Part shown: piece by piece, positions 12,325-23,212 of the stretch
Numbering within the stretch: the stretch's first letter is position 1
Layout: the number at the start of each line of letters is the position of its first letter
Origin: Bretschneidera sinensis
Taxonomy: Eukaryota; Streptophyta; Magnoliopsida; Brassicales; Akaniaceae
NCBI GenBank assembly: GCA_023935145.1
Contig: CM043700.1
Coordinates: 37,676,620 to 37,740,619, forward strand
Length of the DNA stretch: 64,000 nucleotides
Reading direction: 5' to 3'
Position numbers and translations under genes: made by a program
The notes under the pieces: generated by a model
What the model was told of the DNA's origin: nothing
The model's input: the letters and a program-made list of their open reading frames with translations, nothing else
The model's database searches: none

Positions 12325-12540
12325 GCTGCACTTTTTCTTATTTTGCGTCATATTTCCTTTTAGTTACTTTCCTATTTCATGTTTTTCTAGTAATAGAAGT
12401 ATTTCCCATTTCAATGTCTTTCCTTTTCCTAGGCTGCACTTTTTCTATTTTGTGTTATATTTCTTTTTTGTTACTTTCCTATTTCATGTTTTCCTAATAG
12501 TAGAAGTATTTCCCATTTCAGTGTCTTTACTTTTCCTAGA
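12325..12540 (+). repeat. 108-bp tandem duplication in LTR A
   Basis: Two head-to-tail copies starting GCTGCACTTTTT and running through CATGTTTTCCTAG and TATTTCCCATTTCA. The same duplication is in the 3' LTR (38041-38258), so it predates insertion. Confidence 0.8.
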
Positions 12541-12586
12541 AGGAGTAGCATTATTGTACTTTCCTTTTCTTTTCTAGGAGTTTGCC

Positions 12587-12593
12587 TATATAA
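12587..12593 (+). promoter_or_regulatory. TATA box of LTR A
   Basis: TATATAA in the context GCCTATATAAGG; the copy in the 3' LTR is at 38304-38310. Position about 680 bp into the LTR fits the U3/R border. Confidence 0.6.
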
Positions 12594-13328
12594 GGCCGAC
12601 TGCCCTTTCCTTGTGAAAAAAAAAAAACAGATTTTTCCTAGACAAAAAAAAAAAAAAAATTGGGAAGAATGTAGCTACTATTGGTGATCAAGGAGATTCA
12701 TCTGCATAGAAGACTCTTCAAGATTACTGTTGTTCGCTTTCATTCTTCATTCTTCCCATCTTTCATGTCTTTGAATATTTATTTTGTTTTTAATTTTAGG
12801 ATTCTGTCTAGCGAATTTTATTTTTGGTTAAGGGTGATTTCAAAGCCCTAGACATAATTTCTGATTGAATATGCAGAGATTATTATCCATATTTCTAATA
12901 AAATTGTTTATGCTCTTCCATAAGAATTGTTTATGATTATTATTTTATTTTATTTGGGGTGACCAACCAAATGAAATAGGGTAATTATCTATTACTAGGT
13001 TAGGAATCTTGATCCGTAATTGTCTTGAATTTCTAATCAATGGTAATAATTAGTAATCACTGATGATGGGATATTTTCGTGTGATTACTATATGGAACAT
13101 AACTCAAGATAAATGAACCGAGCTTATGCATTTGTTTCTTGGACCAACCCATCTTTCTTAACCTAATACTTCTATTAAATTAAATTTAGAGAGTTTATCT
13201 TAGGTTATTTAATAGATAGAGATTAAGTAAAGAGCTTGTTTTACTTAACGACAAACTAAGAAAAGTTTGGGGTAATATAGCATATTATTATCTACGGTTG
13301 GTAATTTTATTAGGAATTTGGGGATAAT

Positions 13329-15530
13329 TGTAATACCCGTAATCGTACAGTAAGGGTAAATAAGTAATTTAATAAATATGACATAAAATTTAAAATAATA
13401 TATTTACACGAAAGAAGTAGTATTGAATAAAATAATCTTTTTGAAAAAAAAATTGACGCGTGGGGTGTAGTTACAAAGAAAGAGAAAGAGAAAGAAAACA
13501 AAAAAAGAAGGATGTTGATGTCCCAAAAGAAGACGAAAAAAAAAGAGAAAACAAAAAAAAAGGATGTCCTAATCGGAAAAAATAAAAAAACCAAGACGTG
13601 ACCTGCTGCCAAATTTTTTTTGGAGAAACCATGCATGCCCTCCACGTTTTTGAAACGTGGAGGTTTTGTAATATGCAGTTACAAATGTTACTTGTATATA
13701 TATATATAAGCTTCAGTTTATTTTACTTTTTTTCGAAATCTCGTTTAGTTTTTCTTTTAGTATGTGTTTTCTTTAAATATTTGGAGACTGAAAGAAAAGT
13801 TGAAAGAGCAAAATTTTGAAGAGGTTTACTACGGAATTTCATAGAGAATCAGGAAAAGCGATCAGAAAAACAGAAGGTAATAACATAATGTTTATTTTTT
13901 TATTTCTGACATTTATGAAGTTTCCTAAATTCAAAGTGGGAATTTTCAAAGTGTGTGGTTTATAACGAATTGAAGAATAAATTATAAATTTAATATAAAT
14001 ATGATGTTAGGTGTTGACGATCTACAATCAAGAAAATTTTTGAGAGAAACAAGAAAGGCAAAGAGGTGATCCACGGGTAGCTTTAAGAGCTATATGGTGA
14101 GTTGAATTTACTTTAAGTAATCTAAATAAATAAAAAATATAGGGATAATATTAAAATAAATTATTAGCTTATATTTTGGTGATAGATAAAGTTTTGATTA
14201 ATAGATATGATATGAATATTGGACATGTAAAATAGTATTATGTGAAAATAGATATTTTTGGATTAATAAGTTGATTTAGTAATAAAAGCAATAAGTGAAA
14301 TTCTTGATGAACTATGGTTGATGTTTTGATACGAATTTTGAGGAGATGAATTTTAGTAGATCTTAACCAAATTTTGATGGCTGAGTTGATGTGATTTAAG
14401 ATGAAATTTAGTGGATCTTGGCAAGCTTTAATGGACGATTTGATGTGATTTGAGATGAGAGGAATTTTTGTGGAATTTTTGTTATATAAATTTGTGAATA
14501 ATTAGGATAGCCAATTTAAGTGTTTTGAATTTATGTTGTTTTTATATTACTGTTAATATGCATATTTCATATTATCGTTCATATACATATGCATCAAATA
14601 TAACCGAAAGAACCGGGAAGGGGCCGGTCTAATGGAATAACCGTGATAGCCGGTATATGCTGGAAATAAAAGGGACACTGTGATAGCCGATATATGCTGG
14701 AAATAAATTCTGTGACAGCCGGGATAAGCTGTAAAGAACCGGGAAGGGGCCGGTCTAAGATAATAATAACCTGTCGGCAGGTGAGAAGACGTTCCCATCA
14801 TAATCATTCATGCATGGCATTTGATTTAATTATTGCTTGCATTATTGAAATGCTGATGTGTGATGTGTGATTGTGAATTTATTTATAGATGAATTGGTCT
14901 CACTGAGAGAGACAGTTCTGGTGAGAAAGAAACAGAGAATGATAAGAACCATCTAAATAGTGGGCTTTATGATGTGAACCTCATTACGAGGTAATTATGA
15001 GATAATTAATGGTATTAAAGTGAGCCAATGAATGAGAAGAAGAGATTGATAGAGAATTAATCTTATGACATGTGTAGTGATAGTAGAAAATTATCATCAA
15101 GTTATGTGAAATATACATAATTAAATATTAAAATGGTTATTATGCAAACTGAATACTTTTAGTAAATTTAATTCACTGATCTTGTGAAGCTCACTCCTCA
15201 TTGTACAACGATTTCAGGTAATAGGTTTGACAAGTAGTTTGGTGAGTTGAGGTTAAGAAGAAATCATTTTCTATAATTCACGTACGTGTCATCATCCTCA
15301 GACTAATGAGAAAAGAAAATAAAATTTTATTTGTAAATATTCATGCATTTTACGTTGTATAAGATGTTTAAATATCAAATTGATGTAATTCCCCTGTTGA
15401 GGGTTGCGGATTGATGTAAAGTTTCTTTTGGTGTTGTTTATTTTCTTTGTTGCATATATGTGTCGTGCTGGGATTTTCAAAATGTGATGACACTGTCTCG
15501 GGGGTGGCCAACCCGGGATGAGTCGTTAAA
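13329..15530 (+). mobile_element. Tekay-type solo LTR in the 5' LTR of A
   Basis: Starts TGTAATACCCGT and ends GAGTCGTTAAA (family end GTTACA, one change). It is related to the minus-strand LTR at 8670-10481 and carries the same AGCCGGTATATGCTGGAAAT minisatellite (about 14625-14760). Flanks are ATAAT (13324-13328) and ATAAC (15531-15535), a 5-bp TSD with one change; the uninterrupted 3' LTR of A reads ATTAC there. No internal domains, so it is a solo LTR left by LTR-LTR recombination. Confidence 0.85.
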
Positions 15531-15893
15531 ATAACTGTGATATTGATTCATTATTTCATGTCTAGTGGTAGAGAATGATCATTTGACCAGTTTTCTCATT
15601 ATTGTTACAAAGTTTATTCAATTTTGAATCATATTTTAGTTATCTTTTATTATTCGTAATTTTTAGTTACTCATTTAAAAAAATCCCCAATTAGTTTATT
15701 AGGTTATTTTGAATTTAATTTCGTTTAGAAATTATTTAGTTTAATTATTTATATTTTTTTAACAATTAAGTGTTTAATTGAATTAATTTACAATCCTCTG
15801 TGGGAAATGATATTTGCTTTCCACTATATTTCATACGATAATTTTTAGAGCAAGGAATTAATTTACACGTCTATTTTTTGGCGTGCCAAATTT

Positions 15894-15913
15894 TGGTGTC
15901 GTGTCGCCGGGGA
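15894..15913 (+). other. Primer binding site of element A
   Basis: After the LTR end and the spacer AATTT comes TGGTGTCGTGTCGCCGGGGA, similar to the tRNA-Asp-type site of Athila elements (seen better in element C) but with two extra bases and changes. Degenerate. Confidence 0.55.
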
Positions 15914-16043
15914 TTGTTAAATTAATTCGTTAAATTTCTTATTTGTTAATTTTAATTTTATTTTAATTTTTTTTAGTTTGATTTCAGTTTTTGCATTTTG
16001 TTTTCTTAGTTTGTTTTTCTTCTTCTTTTTCAGGTAAATTCGA

Positions 16044-16321
16044 ATGCATCGAAGTCTCTACAACTTGAGATCAAAAGGAGCCATCTCAGAAACATTTGAT
16101 CGAGCAATCCACACCGCCCTCCCATCTAGTTCGTCAAGTGACTCATCAGTTGATTCAGACTACTCTGATTATGAGGAGATGGCATTGAATACCGAACACT
16201 TAAGAAGTTGGTGGCGTTGAACATTAATCAACAACCCTAATGTATTGAGTATCCTACTCTTGAGGTTGCTTTTGAACTCAAATCGGGAATGATTAATCTT
16301 CTACTGACATTCCACAGTTTT
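16044..16321 (+). pseudogene. gag of element A, part 1
   Basis: ATG at 16044 opens a Ser-rich leader (MHRSLYNLRSKG...) followed by the Athila gag start (EEMALNTEHLRS), with a stop at about 16218 and frame changes before TFHS. Directly upstream, a pyrimidine tract ends in CAG (16031-16033). The frame continues at 26047 after element C: flanks join as TFHS|FAREHPNKYLKEF, which is in frame. Confidence 0.8.
16317..16321. repeat. Target-site duplication GTTTT of element C (left)
   Basis: GTTTT directly precedes the TGATAGATGC start of element C and recurs at 26042-26046 directly after its end. Confidence 0.9.
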
Positions 16322-17637
16322 TGATAGATGCTTAAATATTCATATTTAAGCCCTCTTATTTACAGTTGTTAGGTCTTTTATTACATTAATTTGGTTTCTT
16401 TTACTCCATTTGGGTGTTTTACATGTTTTTATAGGGTCTTGGAGAAAAAGAAGCAGTTTTGGCACTTAAAGGAAGAAATCTGGAAGCCCTGGAGTATTCT
16501 CTGGACAAAGTGCGATCGATCGCGCCATGCAATGCGATCGAGCGCACATGCGATCATGCACACACTTGAAGGATCGAGCGCACACTGCGATCGAGTGCAC
16601 ATGTACGGGCGTGAACAGTAAACTGCAGAACCCTATTTTGGAAATAAGAGAATTGTTGTTTTAGGAAGGTTTAGGAACTCATGGTTCTCTTAGGACTTCT
16701 CAAAGACCTATAAATACATTTGTAAGTCACACACTTATTACACACCTTAGATAGAAAACACTTCTCTCTTTTTTTTTTACTTGGAGTTGAGCACTTGGGA
16801 GAGAATTGACGCCTCTTCTCTCGGGTTTATTCTTCTCCTTTATGTTTGGTTTATTTATAATGTTTACTTCAGTTAGTATGTGTAACTAACTCTCTTATAG
16901 GGCTCGATTGAAGCCCTAGTTATGCATTCCCATATTTTTATTCATTGATAAAATCTTTGCCAATAGCTTATTATGTTACTTAACTTGATTAACACCTGTG
17001 CTTATTTAAATTCCTCATATATATGTGTAAGGCCAACGTATGCATGAGGTACGGATGGGTTAGTTAGATCAATTTGGATGACCGAGTCCTGGGTCTAACA
17101 TTAGTAACAAGGGATATCTTATCCGGATACCCGGTTTAATTAACATGGGAAACCAGGAGTAGATACCATGCCCTAGGTCTCATATGGTTGTCGATTTCCA
17201 CAGTACTTATGTTTTCTTAAGGAACAACTCGAGCAGATACCATGCTGAATCCCTTAAAGAAGAAAAGAGTTAGAGTAGATACCATACCTAACTCGTTGCT
17301 TAGGGAAATCAATAGCTTAAGGAGTAGATACCATGCCCTTAGGTTGGCAACCAGTAGGTATACATTATAAAACTAGTGCACTGATACCTTATACACATTG
17401 AGAATGTATGAATAGTGGTGGATATCAAAGCCCTATGTCTTTATTATCATCAAATCACTTTCCAACAGTTATTTATCTCTTTTTACTTTAGAGAAACTAA
17501 TTCTAAAAGTAACTTTACCAATCCTTGTGGAGATGACCTTGCTTTTGCACACTAGACTACACTAATGACCTTGTGCACTTGCAAGTATAACTAGTACGAC
17601 TATTCACCCATTAATTTAGGTAGATAATCGCTCAACA
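16322..17637 (+). repeat. 5' LTR of element C
   Basis: 1316 bp, TGATAGATGC...CGCTCAACA. TATA box TATAAATA at 16709-16716. At 16511-16603 it holds a cluster of GATCG palindromes; two TGCGATCGAG(C/T)GCACATG copies (16533-16550, 16586-16603) flank about 53 bp missing from the 3' LTR. A degenerate GAGTAGATACCATGC motif repeats five times between 17157 and 17335. Confidence 0.92.
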
Positions 17638-17643
17638 AGTTTT

Positions 17644-17661
17644 TGGCGTCGTTGCCGGGGA
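17644..17661 (+). other. Primer binding site (tRNA-Asp type) of element C
   Basis: TGGCGTCGTTGCCGGGGA starts six bases after the LTR. It differs by one base from TGGCGCCGTTGCCGGGGA, the complement of the tRNA-Asp 3' end used by Athila-lineage elements. Confidence 0.8.
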
Positions 17662-17779
17662 TTGCACTAAATTTTCTTTTAGAATTATTTTCGTCATTAT
17701 TTTTATTATGCTAAAAATCTCAAAAATTTTAAGTTTCTATTTTTATTTTCATTGAAAACCCTAATCTATTTCTTTTCTG

Positions 17780-19232
17780 TTGCAGGTACTCCAGGGAGTT
17801 TTCTGTGCCATTTGCGATCGATTGCACCTTCTTGTGCGATCGAGCGCAATTAAGGCAGAGAGTTACCCGGGCAGTAGTATTTTTCTGCTGCACTTCGAAA
17901 ATTGTTCCCAATTCATGCACGGACTACGATCCCAACATCCAACAGTCTTTCCCCTTGATCCCGAGCTTGAGAGGACCATCCAACACAATCTTAGAAACCA
18001 TTTTGAGGAGGAAGAAGAGGAATTCACTGAAGAAACACCAATGGCGGAACAGCTAGAAAACCAGCAACCACTTGCACGAATACCGATGAAGCAATCATCC
18101 CATGAAACCTTAGTCAGCCATCATGCATTGCATATCAACCTGAGGCGGAAAGCAACTATTACATATCTCCGCAAATACTAAGTACACTAACTTACTTTCG
18201 GGGTACACCCAACGAAGATCCACACTTGCACCTTCGGGAATTTTCCGATCTTTGCAAATTCCAGCATATCCAAAGCCTAGACCAAGAAGGAATAAGGTTA
18301 ATTCTATTTCCCTTTTCCTTAAAAGATACTGCTAAACTGTGGTACAATTCTTTACCTGCAGTTTCAATCCACACTTGGGACGAGTTGGCTATCAAATTCC
18401 TAAGGAAATTCTTCCCAGCCCAAAAGACAAAGCAATTGAGGAAGGAGATCCAATCTTTCCAACAAAGGGATGAAGATCTATTCTTTGAGGCATGGGGACA
18501 CTTCAACGAGCTAATACTCAAATGCCCACACCACAACCTACCTTAAGATGAGCTGGTATTAGCCTTTTATGAAGGTCTGATTGACATGAATAAAGGCATT
18601 GCTGATTCCAGTTGTGGAGGGGTGCTAATGGAGAAAAGCAGTGAAGAAGCCATGAAATTGTTTGAGGCATTGAGTGAGCATACCCAACAATTCTCCTGAA
18701 GATATAAACAAGGAGTCAAGAGCAAAAGTATGTATGAAGCTACTCTAAATGGCGGAACCTCTACCCAAATGGATGCTCTGGAGAGGAAACTAGATATAAG
18801 GCTAGATATGATTGTAAAAGCCATGACTGCTCAAAACATCTCACCGAGTCCACAAGCTACATCACCCTAGGTATGTGCTATATGTTCCCAATTTAATCAC
18901 ACCACTGAGACCTGCCATTTGTATTCATCTACAGATCCCAAGCAAGCGAACTACGGGGGACCAGACAGTGCATATGTATACAACCCTGGATGGCGGAACC
19001 ACTCCAACCCATCATGGAGCAACAATCAAGACACCTTGAACCCTCAAGGACAACAAAGGAACGTCCATAAAGCAACCCAACCCATTCCAGAACCCAAGAA
19101 GGATGATCTAGAGAGTCTTGTAAAGCAACTGGCCCTTCAACAACAGCAACTAATGACAACACATGAGCAAGCAATTCAAAGGCTAGAGGCACAAATGGGA
19201 CAATTGGCTAAGGAGCTAAGTGAAAGGAAGTA
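17780..19232 (+). pseudogene. gag of element C
   Basis: An N-terminal block (17780-18181, acidic EEEEEF stretch), then a frameshift, the capsid-like core (18226-18546, FPFSLKDTAKLWYNSLP, then KFFPAQKTKQLRKEI), a stop at about 18544, a zinc knuckle near 18871-18915 with all ligands kept (CAICSQFNHTTETC) and a Gln-rich coiled tail (18919-19232). It would form the virus-like particle and bind RNA. Three or more stops or frameshifts break it. Confidence 0.8.
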
Positions 19233-20290
19233 AGGTGAGCTCCCCACACAAACATTACCAAATCCAAGAGGGCATCAACAGCTGAAAGCCGTTACAACTC
19301 TCCGAAATGGTAAGATCATAGGAGTTAATGAGCCAGCTCAAGCATCTCCAGCTAAGCCATCCACATCCAAGGAGAGTGAAATAGAGAAATGGAATGCATC
19401 ACATTTCTCTCAAAGGTTAGTAATGCCCAAGAAAGATAAACTGCTTGATATTTTTGAAACCTTGAGAAAAGTAGAAATTAACATTCCCTTATTAGATGCA
19501 ATTAAACAAATTCCTGCTTATGCTAAATTTTTAAAAGATTGTTGCACTAATAAAAGAAAGTTTCAAGAACATGAGACAGTGGCTCTAACTGAAGAGGTAA
19601 GTGCGGTATTATTAAGAAAACTACCACCAAAACTGAAAGATCCGGGTAGTTTTACTATTCCCTGTAGGATAGGTGATAAGTTGTTTGAACGAGCATTACT
19701 AAATTTGGAAGCGGGGGTAAATTTGCTACCATACACGGTATTCGAAACCCTAGGTTTGGGGGAGTTACAACCAACTTCCATTACTTTATAGTTGGCAGAT
19801 AGGAGTATCAAAAGGCCTAGGGGTATTCTTGAGGATGTCCTAGTTAAGGTAGGAGAATTCATTTTGCCTGCTGATTTCATTGTGCTAGATATTGAGGAAT
19901 GCCCTATGCCATTACCCCTACCCATCATATTAGGGAGACCCTTCATGAGAACTGCAGATACTAAGATTTGTGTGAAAAAGGGCATAGTAAGTATGAAGAT
20001 CAATGGTGAGAAAATAGAATTTAAAATATTTGATGCAATGAAACTTCCTCAAGATGACTTTGAATGCTTTAATGTTTGTATGATACAAAACTTTGTTAAA
20101 CAAGCTTTTCAGGTCCAACACATTGATCCATTAGAGACTACTCTCACCAATAGCTTCATGGAGATGGATATTGAGCAAGAATATGAAGATGTTACTGATG
20201 ACATCATCACAACTGTGCACCATCTTGCAATCTCTCCAAAATACTCCAGTATGTATCCTCATCCATTTGAATCTCTCATACCCACTAATA
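19233..20290 (+). pseudogene. Aspartic protease of element C, active site lost
   Basis: The protease domain spans 19423-20060. Typical flanks are seen: a PGSFTIPCRIG lead-in and PIILGRPFMRTA near the end. At the active site, where the family has Asp-Leu-Gly-Ala, this copy reads NLEAG: Asp is Asn and Gly is Glu, each explainable by a single G-to-A change. One in-frame stop follows at about 19789. The protein would cut Gag-Pol; this copy cannot be catalytic. Confidence 0.8.
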
Positions 20291-21968
20291 CTACTCTTCT
20301 CTCATCCATTGTGCAGGCACCAACATTGGAACTCAAGCAGCTGCCCGAGCATTTAACATATGCCTACTTGGGAGAAAACGAGACTTTACCTGTGATTGTA
20401 GCTGCTAACTTGAGTAGTAGAGAAGAAGGGAAGCTGTTAAGAGTTCTTAGGGAGCATAAAACTGCCATTGGGTGGACCATTGCTGACATTAAAGGGGGAA
20501 GTCCAGCAAAGTGCATGCATAATATTTACCTTGAAGAAGAAGCAAAGCCCACTCGAGATGCTCAAAGAAGACTTAACCCACACATGAAGGAGGTAGTAAA
20601 GGCCGAGATATTAAAGCTACTAGATGTTGGCATCATTTACCCTATATCGGGTAGCAAATGGGTGAGTCCGGTCCAAGTCGTTCCTAAAAAGAGTGGGATA
20701 ATCGTGGTAAAGAATGAAGATGAGGAGCTCATACCTACAAGAAAAACAACGGGTTGGAGAGTATGCATTGATTACCGGAGATTAAATGCTTCTTGGATGG
20801 GTATAGTGGATACAATCAAATCGCCATAGCACCTGAGGATCAAGAAAAGACTACATTCACATGTCATTTCGGTATATTTGCTTATAGAAGAATGCCATTC
20901 GGTTTATGCAACGCACCAGCCACTTTTCAAAGATGTATGATGAGCATTTTTTTCGATATGGTAGAGAAATATATTGAGATATTTATGGATGATTTTAGTG
21001 TCTTTGGATCTAATTTCGATGAGTGCCTAAATCATTTGGAAAATTTTCTAAGGAGATGTGAAGAGAGTAAGTTAGTACTGAATTGGGAAAAATGTCACTT
21101 CATGGTTCAACAAGGTATTGTGTTGGGTCACTCCATCTCAGACAAAGGTATTGAGGTAGACAAAGCTAAGGTTGACATCATTTCAAAGCTACCTCCCCCT
21201 CTCACGGTCAAGGGCATTAGAAGTTTCCTTAGACATGTCGGTTTTTATAGAAGATTCATCAAGGACTTCTCCAAAATCTCGAGACCTCTTTGTGCACTAT
21301 TGACTAAAGATACCAAGTTTGAATGGAATGATGATTGTATGCAAGCTTTCAAAACCTTGAAGAATGTTCTCACCTCTGCCCCAATAATGATGGCACCGGA
21401 TTGGAACCTCCCTTTCGAATTAATGTGTGATGCCAGTGACTTCTCCTTGGGAGCTGTCTTAGGTCAAAGAATCAATAAGGTACCTCATGCTATTTACTAT
21501 GCTTCTAGAATATTAAATGATGCTCAACTTAACTATTCTACTACTGAAAAAGAATTATTAGCTGTTATTTTTGCTTTAGAGAAGTTTAGATCATATCTTA
21601 TTGGTTCTAAAGTTGTTGTATTCACTGACCATGTTGCTCTGAGATATTTGTTTTCTAAGAAAGATGCAAAGCCTAGGCTAATCAGATGGATACTCATACT
21701 CCAAGAGTTCGATTTAGAGATCAAAGACAAAAAGGGGAGTGAGAATGTAGTTGCGGATCATTTGTCAAGACTCCCATATAAGAGTGATGATAAAGAATTA
21801 CCATTAAATGAGAACTTCCCTGATGAACAACTATTTGCACTCGAGGTAAAACTTTCATGGTATGCTGATATAGTTAATTATCTAACTGTTAAAATTTTTC
21901 CCCCAGGTATGACTACTCAAGAAAAAAAAACGACTAATATCTCTATCAAGACACTACCATTGGGATGA
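20291..21968 (+). pseudogene. Reverse transcriptase / RNase H of element C
   Basis: The RT N-terminal half continues the 19792-20829 frame ([34 protein letters not shown]). The second half (20793-21968) starts at [14 protein letters not shown]. The junction near 20791 lacks about 28 residues between RLNA and the FLDGYSG block, so one fingers/palm segment is deleted and the frame shifts. The second half keeps [13 protein letters not shown], the active-site box FMDD and the RNase H motifs CDASDF, TEKELLA and TDHVALRYL. The last 20 codons run into a frameshift before integrase. Confidence 0.88.
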
Positions 21969-23212
21969 TCCATACATTTTCAAGGTCTGCCCTGATCAAA
22001 TCGTCAGAAGATGTATCCCAGAATAGGAGCATTCGAGCTTGTTGCAACATTGCCATCAGTTTGCTTGTGAAGGTCATTTTGGAGCAAAACGAACAGCTCT
22101 TAAGGTACTCCAATATGGTTTCTATTGGCCTAACCTATTTAAAGATGCTTTCTCCTTTTGCAGCTCATGTGATAGATGCCAGCGGACAAATAACATCTCT
22201 TCCCGAAATCAAATGCCTTTACAAAACATTCATGTAGTAGAACTCTTTGACGTATGGGGCATTGATTTCATGGGACCCTTTCCTAACTCATTTGGCTATT
22301 TATATATTCTTTTGGGCGTGGATTATGTGTCTAAATGGGTTAAGGATGTCCCCTCAAGGACTAATGATCACAAAGTGGTTTTCAAGTTTTTGCAGGCTAA
22401 CATTTTTACTAGGTTTGGAACTCCAAGAGCAATCATCAGTGATGGGGGCAACCACTTCCATCATCGGTTTTTTTTTTGAACTACTCTGAAAATATGGGAT
22501 TACTCATAGAGTTGGCACTCCATATCATCCTCAAACCAGTGGCCAAGTAGAAATAAGCAACCGAGAGATCAAAGGAATTTTAGAAAGGACAGTAAAGCCA
22601 AATCGGAAGGATTGGTCTCTACGCTTAAATGATGCTTTGTGGGCATATAGGACAGATTATAAGACCCCAATTGGCATGTCTCCCTACCGCCTAGTCTTTG
22701 GAAAAGCATGACATCTTCCGGTGGAATTAGAACATCGAGCATATTGGGCCATTAAGCAGTTCAACTTTGACATGAAGCAAGCTGGTGAGAAAATGAAGCT
22801 ACATCTAAATGAGCTTGAAGAATTGAGATATGAGGCCTATGAGAATGCAAAGTTGTACAAGGAACGGACCAAAGCTTATCATGACAAACAACTAGTCCGG
22901 AAGGAGTTCCATATAGGGCAAAATGTGCTGCTATATGACTCCCGATTGCGGCTGTTCCTAGGCAAGCTCAAATCTAGATGGTATGGTCCGTACATGGTCA
23001 CCAAGGTCTTTCCTCATGGTGCATTAGAAGTATGTGGCCCCAAAGAAAATCAGCCCTTTACAATCAATGGACATAGAGCCAAGCCATACCTCGACACCAA
23101 ATTTCCTCCAAGAGATGAAGACTTGACACTTGAATCAGTACACTATACAGCTGAAACACAAGCACTAGAGCTCCAAGAGGTGGACTCTAAGTGCCTCCTT
23201 CCAAACAACTAG
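21965..23212 (+). pseudogene. Integrase of element C
   Basis: HHCC zinc region ([12 protein letters not shown]...CSSCDRC, about 22046-22185), catalytic core with the first Asp in GIDFMGPF, the second in IISDGGNHF, then a one-base frame change at a T run (22470-22480) and [15 protein letters not shown] with the Glu. A stop at about 22709 separates the C-terminal domain (22721-23212; [18 protein letters not shown]). It would insert cDNA with a 5-bp stagger, matching the TSD. Broken by two frameshifts and one stop. Confidence 0.85.

Larger units (their letters stand above)
11907..15888 (+). repeat. 5' LTR of element A (interrupted)
   Basis: TGATGAGTAC...GGCGTGCCA, paired with 37658-39310. It is split by a solo LTR at 13329-15530. 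Inside are a 108-bp tandem duplication (about 12325-12540) and a TATA box (TATATAA, 12587-12593), also present in the 3' LTR. Near the end it keeps two copies of AATTAATTTACA (15781-15792, 15856-15867), whereas the 3' LTR has one. Confidence 0.9.

Noticed and set aside
13310..13645. 111-codon Phe-rich ORF
   Set aside because: Antisense of A-rich LTR sequence; low complexity only.
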